Assembly: GCF_024172165.1 (NCBI RefSeq)
Contig: NZ_JAMZEB010000002.1
Coordinates: forward strand, 2,377,501 to 2,441,500
Direction of reading: 5' to 3'
DNA: 64,000 nt
Source: Nonomuraea thailandensis
Lineage (GTDB): Bacteria > Actinomycetota > Actinomycetes > Streptosporangiales > Streptosporangiaceae
How positions within the stretch are numbered: position 1 is the stretch's first letter; each line of letters begins with the position of its first letter. Below, piece after piece: positions 49,607 through 56,804 of the stretch. The translations under genes were made by a program, and so were the position numbers. Under the pieces are notes generated by a model, which did no database searches, was not told where the DNA came from, and saw nothing but the letters and a program-made list of their open reading frames with translations.

Positions 49607-50345
49607 GATCGAGCGCCGCACCCCCTTCAGCACCCTGCTGCGGGTCGAGACCCGCAAGCTGCTGGACACCCGCACCAGCATGATCATGTCAGGGGTCCTG
49701 GCCGCCGTGGCGCTCGCGCTCGTCGCCGGCCGCGGCCTGTTCGCCGGACCGGCCGACCTGTACACCCTGGCGAACACCGCGGCCATCGCGATGGGCGTGC
49801 TGCTGCCCGTGCTCGGCATCCTCACCGTCACGGGCGAGTGGAGCCACCGTACCGCCCTCACCACGTTCACGCTGGAGCCCCGGCGGGGGCGGGTGCTGGC
49901 GGCCAAGTGCCTGCCCGTGCTCGGCGCGGCCGTGCTGGCGTGCGTGGCGGCCCTGCTGGTGGCGGTGCCGATGACGGCCCTGTCCGCCGCCGTGCGGGAC
50001 GTGGAGGCCACCTGGGGCCTCGACCCGGCCCGGTTGCTGGGCTGGACGGCGGTGGTCGTCCTGTCGACCGCCGAGGGGCTGGCGATGGGCATGCTGCTGC
50101 TGAACGCGCCGGCGGCAATAGTGATCTACCTGGTCAGGCCCATGCTGTGGGGTTTCGTGACCCAGCTCGGCCCGGTGGGCCGGACCCTGGCCGAATGGCT
50201 GGATCTGAACACGGCCGGCAACGCGCTGATGGAGGGAACCATGGGCGGCGGGGACGTCGCACGGCTGGCCGCCGCGGTGGCGGTGTGGGTCGTCATCCCC
50301 ATGGCCGTAGGCGTTCTGCGCGTGCTGCGGCGGGACGTGCAGTGA
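49602..50345 (+). CDS. ABC-2 type exporter permease
   Basis: A 247-residue membrane protein from ATG 49602 (TIERRTPFSTLLRVETRKLL), with six helices: about 30-50, 65-85, 115-140, 155-180 and two more to the end. LRVETRKLLDTRTSM is the usual amphipathic entry of this family. Two further in-frame ATGs (49542 and 49572) lie in a 30-bp repeat; ATG 49542 overlaps the ATPase stop as ATGA, which would add 20 residues. Partner of the ATPase just upstream and probably under the divergent two-component system. Confidence 0.85.
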   Translation: MTIERRTPFSTLLRVETRKLLDTRTSMIMSGVLAAVALALVAGRGLFAGPADLYTLANTAAIAMGVLLPVLGILTVTGEWSHRTALTTFTLEPRRGRVLAAKCLPVLGAAVLACVAALLVAVPMTALSAAVRDVEATWGLDPARLLGWTAVVVLSTAEGLAMGMLLLNAPAAIVIYLVRPMLWGFVTQLGPVGRTLAEWLDLNTAGNALMEGTMGGGDVARLAAAVAVWVVIPMAVGVLRVLRRDVQ

Positions 50346-50606
50346 GGGGCTTTACCGGCGAGGGTAGATCTTTGCCGGTTTCATGGGGTTTCGTTTGCCT
50401 TTGTCCGGTTTGAGTAGGTAAGTTAGTACCTGTTACCGGCGAGTGACCTTCGCCTTACCTCTGGAAGGAAGGCCAGGCCTCCCGGGTCCCGAATCCTACT
50501 CCATGGATTCTCCTGCGCTCCACGTAGCGACCGTACGGCGTGCTGCCCGGCTACGTCCGTCCAGCGAGCGCGTGTCCCGTCCCCTAACAAAGGACCTTAT
50601 TTTACT
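50346..50606 (+). promoter_or_regulatory. Long AT-richer leader of the secreted orphan gene
   Basis: 261 bp without a gene. TTACCGGCGAG occurs twice (50352-50362 and 50433-50443) and TTTGCCGGTTT/TTTGTCCGGTTT are near-copies. GGTAAGTTAGTACC (50417-50430) is a small dyad. Base composition is clearly lower in GC than the neighbours and an A-rich AACAAAGGACC ribosome region precedes ATG 50607. It may be a structured 5' leader; no known riboswitch was recognised by eye. Confidence 0.35.
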
Positions 50607-51179
50607 ATGTCTGCTCGCCTGCGTGCCATTGCCATGCTCGCCGCGTCCGCTGCCACGGCGTTGACCATTGGCTCGACCGCGGCGCACGCCGACTCTGGCC
50701 ACACCGACCAGAACAAGGGCTTGCTGAAGGGCTCCACCACGGCCTCCTACTTCTGGGACGACGCCTCGGGCCGCGCCGGTGACACCGGCCTCCCGGCCGC
50801 CGGCAAGCCCATGCAGAAGGGCCTGGTCGCCAGCCCGAGCTGGCCTCTCATGACCGAGGGCTACGTGGTCTACAAGGGCAAGAAGATGCCCTTCTTCGTG
50901 GGTGACCGCGGCCCCGGCGACCCCTCCAACCGCGGGGTCATGCTCGACCTGGACGCCAAGACCTTCGCCGAGCTGACCGGCGGGAAGTTCAACCCGGACA
51001 CCCTGGGTGTGGACGGCGTCGGCGGCGAGGGCCACATCAAGATCGACTATGTCGTGACCAAGTGGGGCGGCGGTGTCGGCAAGAAGAGCTTCCCGGTGGC
51101 CTTCTCCACCGGTGCCTGGTCCGAGAAGGACAACAGCACCATGACCCAGCAGGTCTCGGTCAAGAACGCCGGCCGCTGA
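50607..51179 (+). CDS. Secreted protein of unknown function
   Basis: A 190-residue exported protein. Signal peptide residues 1-28 (SARLRAIAMLAASAATALTI, cleavage after AHA). The mature part has a compact hydrolase-like look: SYFWDDASGRAGDTG, MPFFVGDRGPGDPSNRGVML, DLDAKTFAELTGGKF, GEGHIKIDYVVTKWG. The acidic, Gly-rich VGDRGPGD loop recalls GH75 chitosanase-like or DPBB-type proteins, but this is not a firm assignment. Lys-rich and of lower GC than its neighbours, preceded by a 260-bp leader and closed by a good terminator, so it is an independent, possibly strongly expressed gene. Confidence 0.75.
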   Translation: MSARLRAIAMLAASAATALTIGSTAAHADSGHTDQNKGLLKGSTTASYFWDDASGRAGDTGLPAAGKPMQKGLVASPSWPLMTEGYVVYKGKKMPFFVGDRGPGDPSNRGVMLDLDAKTFAELTGGKFNPDTLGVDGVGGEGHIKIDYVVTKWGGGVGKKSFPVAFSTGAWSEKDNSTMTQQVSVKNAGR

Positions 51180-51190
51180 CCTCGACGCAG

Positions 51191-51219
51191 AGGGCGCTCC
51201 CCGCACGGGGGGCGCCCTT
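51191..51219 (+). terminator. Terminator of the secreted protein gene
   Basis: AGGGCGCTCCCCG and CGGGGGGCGCCCT pair with a short CA loop and one internal mismatch, 12 bp after the stop, followed by TTCGCG. A second 9-bp stem (51229-51237 with 51251-51259) lies just before the next gene. Confidence 0.75.
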
Positions 51220-51279
51220 CGCGCGTCTCCGGGCGTGTGAACTGTCACTTCACGCCCGGCCTCATGGAAGGATCGGTCG

Positions 51280-52245
51280 ATGACCGATTTCCTGACACCG
51301 TCTCACCTCGCCCGCCGCACCGCCGCCGCCCTCGACGCCGCCGTCGCGGCGGGCCGCGACCTCGGCCTCACCGTGACCGGCGCCAGGGTGCTCCATGACC
51401 TGTTCTCGGTCGTCGTCCATCTCGCGCCCGCACCGGTCGTGGCCCGGGTCCCCACGGTCCTGCCGCCCCGGACGGACGCCGAGTTCCTGGCCCGCCGCCA
51501 GCAGGCGGAGCTGGAGGTGTCCCAGTGGCTCGCCGACCAGGGCACTCCCGTGATCCCGCCCAGCCCGCTGGTGCCGCGCGAGCCGGTCCGGCGCGACGGC
51601 TTCTCGATGACGTTCTGGCAGTTCGTCGAGGAGGACCAGGGCAGGGAGCCCGACTACGTGGCCAACGCGGAGAGCGTCGCCGGCCTGCACGCCGCGATGC
51701 GCGCCTACCCCGGCGAGCTGGAGTTCCTGTCCGCGGCGGAGCCGCACTTCGTCACGGAGAGCCTCGCCCTGCTCGAAGAGCGCCCCGACCTCCTCGACCC
51801 CGCCGACCTCGACCGCGCCCGCCGCGAGTGGCAGGTCCTGGAGCCTCTCGTACGCTCACGCGCCGCGTTCGAGCAGGCGTTCCCGGGGATCGACCTCCAG
51901 CCCGTCCACGGCGACTCCCCGCCCGCCAACATCTTCCGCGGCGTGCACGGCGACCTCTACTCCGACTTCGAGCTGGTCACCCTGGGCCCCGTCGAGTGGG
52001 ACCTGGCCGCCCTCGGGCCCGAGTACGAGGCCGCCTACAACCGCGGCGCCGGGCGCAACGGCCTGAGGCCGCTGAACGCGCAGGTCATGGCCTTCGTGAA
52101 CGCCGTCGGCATGCTGCGGGCCCTCACCGCCCTCGCGTTCGTGCCGCAGCTGCCCGTGCTGGCCGACTACCTGAAGCCGGCCGTCGTCCAGTGGCGGGCG
52201 ACGCCGTTCGCCGGCGGCCTCGGTGACGGAGCCCTGCCGGCCTGA
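51280..52245 (+). CDS. Aminoglycoside phosphotransferase-family protein
   Basis: A 321-residue APH-fold kinase. Catalytic loop VHGDSPPANIF near residue 208 with the catalytic Asp in HGD, then DFELVTLGPVEWDLAALGP near 228 with the metal Asp at its start. N-terminal Ala-rich helix and a VVHLAPAPVVARVPT lysine-poor strand. Members phosphorylate antibiotics, choline or small metabolites; nothing points to a substrate. Converges with the lipoprotein gene; 14 bp separate their stops. Confidence 0.8.
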   Translation: MTDFLTPSHLARRTAAALDAAVAAGRDLGLTVTGARVLHDLFSVVVHLAPAPVVARVPTVLPPRTDAEFLARRQQAELEVSQWLADQGTPVIPPSPLVPREPVRRDGFSMTFWQFVEEDQGREPDYVANAESVAGLHAAMRAYPGELEFLSAAEPHFVTESLALLEERPDLLDPADLDRARREWQVLEPLVRSRAAFEQAFPGIDLQPVHGDSPPANIFRGVHGDLYSDFELVTLGPVEWDLAALGPEYEAAYNRGAGRNGLRPLNAQVMAFVNAVGMLRALTALAFVPQLPVLADYLKPAVVQWRATPFAGGLGDGALPA

Positions 52246-52259
52246 CATCAGGCGCAGGC

Positions 52260-53366
52260 TCAGCGGTAGCGGGCGATCAGGGGCCCGGAGTTCCTGCCGT
52301 AGGCGAGGCCGGCCGCGTAGACCGTCCGGGTCCCGGGCACCGCGCCCAGGGCGGAGACGTCGACCTCGCGCCCGCGGTCCGCCCCCGCCATCGGCGCGAG
52401 CTCGGTCCGGCCGCCGCCGGGCGCGACCCGGATGGTCCCGCGCAGGCCGCCCTCGGCGCCGGCGTCCCAGTCGACCAGGATGATCCCGTCCGCGCCGTCG
52501 GAGCCGGACGCGCCGGCGTAGGCCGAGCCCGCCACCCGCGTCCAGGCCGTGCCGTCCCAGTGCAGGGTGATCGTGGTGCTCCTGCTGCCGTCCTCGTAGT
52601 CGAACACGCTGCGGGTGCCGACCGCCCGCACGTTGCCCGGGCCGTGCGCGACGACCCCGGTGAGCCTGATCGACGGGATGCTGCCGTCCGGACGGCCCTC
52701 GCTGTTGATCTCCTGGCTCGGCGTGCGGTCCTCGGGCGCGGGGACGAGCCGCCACGACCGGCCGTCCCAGCGCATGGTGGCCGCCTGCGAGGCGGAGCAG
52801 CCCTGCGCGGCCGGACGGCCGGTGCCGCCGACCGCCCACACCTGGTCGGGCGCCGCGGCCGACACCGATGCCGCCCAGGCGGGCAGGCGCATGACCGTCC
52901 AGGCCCGCCCGTCCCAGTGGGAGGCGTGATCGCCGGCCACCAGCCACACGTCGTCGGGCGCGAGGGCGGTGGCGTCGGCCCGCTCGCCCGGGTCGAGACG
53001 CAGGTCCGGCAGCCGGGCATCGCTCCAGCGCTCGCCGTCCCAGTGGTACGCGGTCACGGCGGTGGTGGCGGCGAAGACCCAGGCGTCGCGCGGCCCGGTC
53101 GCCACCAGCGCGGGGAACCTTTCGTCGTCCTCGGAGCTCCACCTCACCTCCGGCGCGGGACGCTCGCGCCAGCGCCGGCCGTCGAAGTGCAGGAGCAGCA
53201 GGCGGCCGGCGCCTTCGTGCGGGCTGCCGAGCGCCCACACGTCGTCGGGGCCGCTGGGCGCGACCGGCGGCGGCCCCGTGCATCCCGTGACCAGGACGGC
53301 GGCCACGCCCAGCGCGGCCAGGTACGTGGCACGCCCAGCGGCTCCCCGCGACACCGGATCCGGCAC
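52260..53366 (-). CDS. Beta-propeller lipoprotein of unknown function
   Basis: A 368-residue lipoprotein: the lipobox is VLVTGCTG with Cys near residue 29. The mature part is a run of about six blade-like repeats built on DVWALGS, DAWVFAAT, DVWLVAGD, QVWAVGG and NVRAVGT, each followed by HWDG-x-x-W strands. This is the actinobacterial propeller pattern seen in glycosidase- or sortase-associated proteins, with no catalytic residues evident. GTG 53366 is the start. Separated from the PL11 gene by a strong terminator, so it is a separate unit. Confidence 0.75.
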   Translation of the reverse strand: MPDPVSRGAAGRATYLAALGVAAVLVTGCTGPPPVAPSGPDDVWALGSPHEGAGRLLLLHFDGRRWRERPAPEVRWSSEDDERFPALVATGPRDAWVFAATTAVTAYHWDGERWSDARLPDLRLDPGERADATALAPDDVWLVAGDHASHWDGRAWTVMRLPAWAASVSAAAPDQVWAVGGTGRPAAQGCSASQAATMRWDGRSWRLVPAPEDRTPSQEINSEGRPDGSIPSIRLTGVVAHGPGNVRAVGTRSVFDYEDGSRSTTITLHWDGTAWTRVAGSAYAGASGSDGADGIILVDWDAGAEGGLRGTIRVAPGGGRTELAPMAGADRGREVDVSALGAVPGTRTVYAAGLAYGRNSGPLIARYR

Positions 53367-53407
53367 TTCGGTACGCCTCCAAGGAGCTCGCGGCTTCCTG
53401 GGAGGCG

Positions 53408-53435
53408 GGGTGTGCGGCCTCGGGGCCGCACACCC
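53408..53435 (-). terminator. Terminator of the PL11 gene
   Basis: Perfect 12-bp arms GGGTGTGCGGCC and GGCCGCACACCC around a TCGG loop, 12 bp past the PL11 stop. Confidence 0.75.
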
Positions 53436-53446
53436 TTCCCCTCAGG

Positions 53447-55759
53447 TCACCTGCGGCCGGGTACGGGGACCTTCGACCAGTCGATGTCCGAGCCGAGGTA
53501 GAAGCTCGGGTAGGCGGGCTGATTGTAGGCCGTCTGCTGGCGGGCCACCTCCACCCGGTACTGCGGATCGTGCATCAGCGTGTACAGCTTACGGTCGGTC
53601 AGCTCGGTGCTGACGTACACGCGGATCGCACTGCTGTCGGCGGTGCGCACCAGCAGCTCCTCGCGCCAGTCGCCGAACACGTCGGCGACCAGGCCCGGGT
53701 TGCCCTTGGTCCAGTTGTTGGTCAGCGTGCCCTCGGCGGTCAGCAGCGTGCCGCGCCTGTAGTCGTCGATGGTCGGCGTCTGCAGGACGGTGGTGGCCGT
53801 GCCGTTGACGAGCTGGGTGGTCATGTCGGCGGCCCAGCGGATGCTCATGTTCGTGCCGGGGGCGTTGCGGCCCAGGTAGTCGCCGCGCGCCGACCACAGG
53901 CCCGCCTGGACGGCCTGGTCGGGCGGCATCGACGACCAGCTCTCGACGCCGCGGACGGCCGGGTCGATGTCGCCGACCATGCCGCGGCCGGTGTCCACGC
54001 CGCTGTAACCGCCGTGGACGACCTGGCCGGTGGCGGCGTCGCGCAGCGCCCAGCCGTACGGGGCCGAGCGGCCGCCCTCGTGCACCGTCCAGATCTCCAG
54101 GCCCGGCCGGTCGGGGTCGAAGTCGCCCACGTGCATGGCGTCACCGTGGCCGAGGCGGATGGACTGGCCGGGGAAGTTGCCGTTCGGGGGGCCCTCGGCG
54201 AAGGAGGAGTACAGCACGTCGCCGTCGTCGTCGAGGGTGGCGGCGCCGTAGATGATCTCCTGCTTGCCGTCGCCGTCCACGTCGGCCACGCTCATCGAGT
54301 GGAAGCCCTGGGTGGTGAGCTGGGCGTACTCGGGGTTGGTCCCGTCCACGCCGTGCGGTCCCGCGTTGAACGGGTTGGCCATCGGGGCGTGGCCGCTGTC
54401 GACGTACCAGCGCTCCTTGAGCCGCTTGCCGTCCCAGTCGTAGGCGACCAGGGTGGTGCGCGTGTAGTAGCCGCGCGCGAAGATCGCCGACGGGCGCCTG
54501 CCGTCGAGGTAGGCGACCGAGGACAGGAAGCGGTCCACGCGGTTGCCCGGCTCGACCCTGGCCATCGCGTAGTCGCCCCACAGCAGGCCGTCGTCGCCGC
54601 GTCCTGGCTTGTAGTGGATCGTCTGCAGCTCGCGCCCGCTGGCGCCGTCGAACACCGACAGGTACTCGGGGCCGGTCAGGACGAACCCGTTGAACTCGCG
54701 CAGCCGGTTGTTGCCGCTGCGGCCCGGAGCGTAGACGTCGACGAAGTAGTTGGCCAGCTCGGTCGCGTCGGCGTGCGAGAGCGGGTAGGCGTACTTCTTC
54801 TCGATGCCGAACGCCTCTTCCAGCGTGGCCGGCCAGCGCCCGGCGACGACCTCCGGGTGCTCGTGCCATTTCGCGAACATTTCAACAACGTGGTCGAAAT
54901 AGTCTGCGGCGCTCTTTCGGTAGTCGTCGGTGTTGGCGTATCCGGCCTTGACGTCCTCGCGCGGCATCGTGATGTACCGCTCGGACACCACCTGACCGTC
55001 GGACCCGTAGCGGATGATCTTCGTGCCGGGGGCGGTCTTGAGCATCGTCTCCGAGCGGCCGTCACCGTCGAAGTCGTAGACCAGGAACTGCGTGTAGTGG
55101 GCGCCGGAGCGGATGTTCACGCCCAGGTCGAGGCGCCAGCGCAGGGTGCCGTCCAGCTCGTAGGTGTCCAGGTAGGTGTTGCCGGTGTAGCCGCGCTGCG
55201 AGACGTCCTTGGAGTTCGACGGGTCCCACTTGACCACGTACTCGTACTGGCCGTCGCCGTCCACGTCGCCCACGCTCAGGTCGTTGGCCGCGTACGTGTA
55301 CGCCTCGCCCATCGGGGTCACCCCGTCGGCGGGCTTCTTCAGCGGCAGGTCGTGAAACGTTTTAAGCCAAGGCTTCGCCACGGCGCTGCGGCGGCCCTCA
55401 CGGCCCTTCACGATCGGGGCGACCCGGTACTCGGACGCGGCCGTGCCGGCGGGGTCGCGGTAGTTGGTGCTGTCGGTCACCGTGGCGATCGGGCGGCCGT
55501 CGCGATAGACGCGGAAGTCGGCGCCCGTCATGCCCGTGGCGCCGGAGCCGGTCACCTCGTCGCCGAGGAGACGCCAGCTCAGGAAGACGCCTTCGCTGGT
55601 GGAGGCCGCAACCAGGCCGCGGTCGAGGTGCTCGAGCCTGATGCCGTCACGGTGGCCGCCCTGGGCGTCGGCCGACGCGGGCAGGGCGGTGAGCGGCAGG
55701 CAGAGGAGGGCGGCCAGGCCTGAGGCCAATGTGCGGCGGATGCTGCTGGGGGGTCTCAT
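53447..55759 (-). CDS. Secreted PL11 rhamnogalacturonan lyase
   Basis: A 770-residue exported lyase. Signal peptide residues 1-31 (cleavage after SADA). The catalytic PL11 propeller has calcium-loop repeats: DVDGDGQYEYVVKWDPSNS near 165, DFDGDGRSETM near 217, DVDGDGKQEIIYG near 489 and DFDPDRPG near 545; SMPPDQAVQAGLWSARGDYL is typical near 603. It cleaves the rhamnogalacturonan-I backbone of pectin by beta-elimination outside the cell. Preceded by a strong TTGACA promoter and a LacI-type operator, so it should respond to pectin sugars through a regulator not in this window. Length matches YesW-like enzymes plus an N-terminal domain. Confidence 0.92.
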   Translation of the reverse strand: MRPPSSIRRTLASGLAALLCLPLTALPASADAQGGHRDGIRLEHLDRGLVAASTSEGVFLSWRLLGDEVTGSGATGMTGADFRVYRDGRPIATVTDSTNYRDPAGTAASEYRVAPIVKGREGRRSAVAKPWLKTFHDLPLKKPADGVTPMGEAYTYAANDLSVGDVDGDGQYEYVVKWDPSNSKDVSQRGYTGNTYLDTYELDGTLRWRLDLGVNIRSGAHYTQFLVYDFDGDGRSETMLKTAPGTKIIRYGSDGQVVSERYITMPREDVKAGYANTDDYRKSAADYFDHVVEMFAKWHEHPEVVAGRWPATLEEAFGIEKKYAYPLSHADATELANYFVDVYAPGRSGNNRLREFNGFVLTGPEYLSVFDGASGRELQTIHYKPGRGDDGLLWGDYAMARVEPGNRVDRFLSSVAYLDGRRPSAIFARGYYTRTTLVAYDWDGKRLKERWYVDSGHAPMANPFNAGPHGVDGTNPEYAQLTTQGFHSMSVADVDGDGKQEIIYGAATLDDDGDVLYSSFAEGPPNGNFPGQSIRLGHGDAMHVGDFDPDRPGLEIWTVHEGGRSAPYGWALRDAATGQVVHGGYSGVDTGRGMVGDIDPAVRGVESWSSMPPDQAVQAGLWSARGDYLGRNAPGTNMSIRWAADMTTQLVNGTATTVLQTPTIDDYRRGTLLTAEGTLTNNWTKGNPGLVADVFGDWREELLVRTADSSAIRVYVSTELTDRKLYTLMHDPQYRVEVARQQTAYNQPAYPSFYLGSDIDWSKVPVPGRR

Positions 55760-55776
55760 GTGACGAGCTCCGCTGA

Positions 55777-55790
55777 TTGAATCGATTAAA
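55777..55790. promoter_or_regulatory. LacI-type operator of the PL11 gene
   Basis: TTGAATCGATTAAA, a near-perfect dyad centred on CG (TTnAATCGATTnAA), lies 17 bp before the PL11 start and directly after its promoter. Confidence 0.55.
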
Positions 55791-55800
55791 TTTTGGCTGG

Positions 55801-55830
55801 AGAGTATTGGCCGCCTGTGAGGTTTGTCAA
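55801..55830 (-). promoter_or_regulatory. Promoter of the PL11 gene
   Basis: On the minus strand TTGACA (complement of 55825-55830) and TACTCT (complement of 55801-55806) are 18 bp apart, a strong sigma-70-type promoter. Confidence 0.65.
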
Positions 55831-55981
55831 GAACCCGTTTCCTGCTGGTTTCCTGGCATTCAGAAATGAGCCCAGGTTCTCGCGAGGCTCTCGGTGAATG
55901 CGTTATGGGAAAAGGCGATCGCCTTCGAGGTCGTTCATGGGCGCGCCGCGACCGAGCAGGCCGGCGTGCTCCGAGGCCCGC

Positions 55982-56743
55982 CTAGGGCGCGAGTTGCACC
56001 GGGACGCCCGCGAAGCCCTCCGGGACGCCGTCCGTCACCAGGCGCTCGGCGGCCTCCCAGCCGCATACCCGGATGGGGGCGCTCAGCGCGAACTTGCGCG
56101 CGTCCGCCACGACGACCGTCCTGCGGGCGATGGAGATGAGGCGGCGCTTGGTCTCGGCCTCGTACGGCGTCGCCCCGTACACGCCCGAGCCGTCGAGCGC
56201 GGTGGCGGCCAGGAACAGCGTGCGCACGCTCAGGTGCTCCAGCGCCGCCAGGGTCTCGGGGCCGCCGAAGGAGCGCGTGTCCCTGCCGTACTGGCCGCCG
56301 ATGCCGATGAGCGTGATGTCCGGCCGGGGGGCCAGCACGGCGATGGCGGGCAGCGAGTGGGTGATCACGGTGAGGCCGGCGTCGGCGGGCAGCAGCCTGG
56401 CGATCTCCAGGGTGGTGGTGCCCGAGTCGAGCGCCACGGCGGTGCCCGGCTCGACGTGCGCGACGGCCGCGGCGGCGATCGCGCGCTTGGCGCCCGTGGC
56501 CTGGGCGGAGCGGTCGGTGAAGGGCGGGGCGGTCGCGTCCGCCGCGGTGGCGCCGCCGCGTACGGCCCTGATCAGGCCGTCGCCGGCCAGCCTGCGCAGG
56601 TCGCGGCGGACGGTGTTGAAGGAGACGCCCAGGTCGGTGACCAGGTCGGCGGCGGCGACGTACCCGTCCTGCTCGACGCGGCGCAGGATCGCCTCGCGGC
56701 GGTGCGGGGCCGAGGTGTAGCGGAGGGTGCCTTCGCTGGTCAT
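55982..56743 (-). CDS. DeoR-family transcriptional regulator
   Basis: A 253-residue DeoR protein from ATG 56743. HTH: RREAILRRVEQDGYVAAADL, then VTDLGVSFNTVRRDLRRLAG; sugar-phosphate sensing domain with VALDSGTTTLEIARLLPADA near 110 and GIGGQYGRDTRSFGGPET near 155. The frame extends to a TTG at 56761 without benefit. Divergent from the kinase-aldolase-racemase operon, 61 bp away, over an 8-8-8 inverted repeat. It should sense a phosphorylated sugar made by the kinase. Confidence 0.9.
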   Translation of the reverse strand: MTSEGTLRYTSAPHRREAILRRVEQDGYVAAADLVTDLGVSFNTVRRDLRRLAGDGLIRAVRGGATAADATAPPFTDRSAQATGAKRAIAAAAVAHVEPGTAVALDSGTTTLEIARLLPADAGLTVITHSLPAIAVLAPRPDITLIGIGGQYGRDTRSFGGPETLAALEHLSVRTLFLAATALDGSGVYGATPYEAETKRRLISIARRTVVVADARKFALSAPIRVCGWEAAERLVTDGVPEGFAGVPVQLAP

Positions 56744-56761
56744 ATGAGAATTATGGCTCAA

Positions 56762-56785
56762 AAGTTGGCACTTTTACGCCAACTT
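56762..56785. promoter_or_regulatory. DeoR operator (AAGTTGGC-N8-GCCAACTT)
   Basis: Perfect 8-bp arms at 56762-56769 and 56778-56785, spaced by 8 bp, between the two divergent starts. It covers the -35 region of the kinase promoter. Confidence 0.7.
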
Positions 56786-56792
56786 CTGGACC

Positions 56793-56798
56793 TATAGT
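56793..56798 (+). promoter_or_regulatory. -10 box TATAGT giving a probably leaderless kinase mRNA
   Basis: TATAGT ends 6 bp before the kinase ATG (56805), so transcription would begin at or next to the start codon. No ribosome site precedes the ATG, which fits leaderless translation. Confidence 0.5.
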
Positions 56799-56804
56799 GA
56801 CAAC

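Noticed and set aside
50346..50606. ydaO (c-di-AMP) riboswitch before the secreted protein
   Set aside because: Only a short CCCGAATCC-like word fits; the conserved core and pairing pattern could not be laid out by eye, so only a generic leader is reported.
53570..55723. 717-codon plus-strand open frame opposite the PL11 lyase gene
   Set aside because: Low-complexity Val/Arg/Asp-rich translation; PL11 motifs are intact on the minus strand.
55912..55925. AAGGCGATCGCCTT palindrome near the DeoR gene end as an operator
   Set aside because: It lies past the gene end rather than at a promoter, and GCGATCGC is a common palindromic word; no supporting context.
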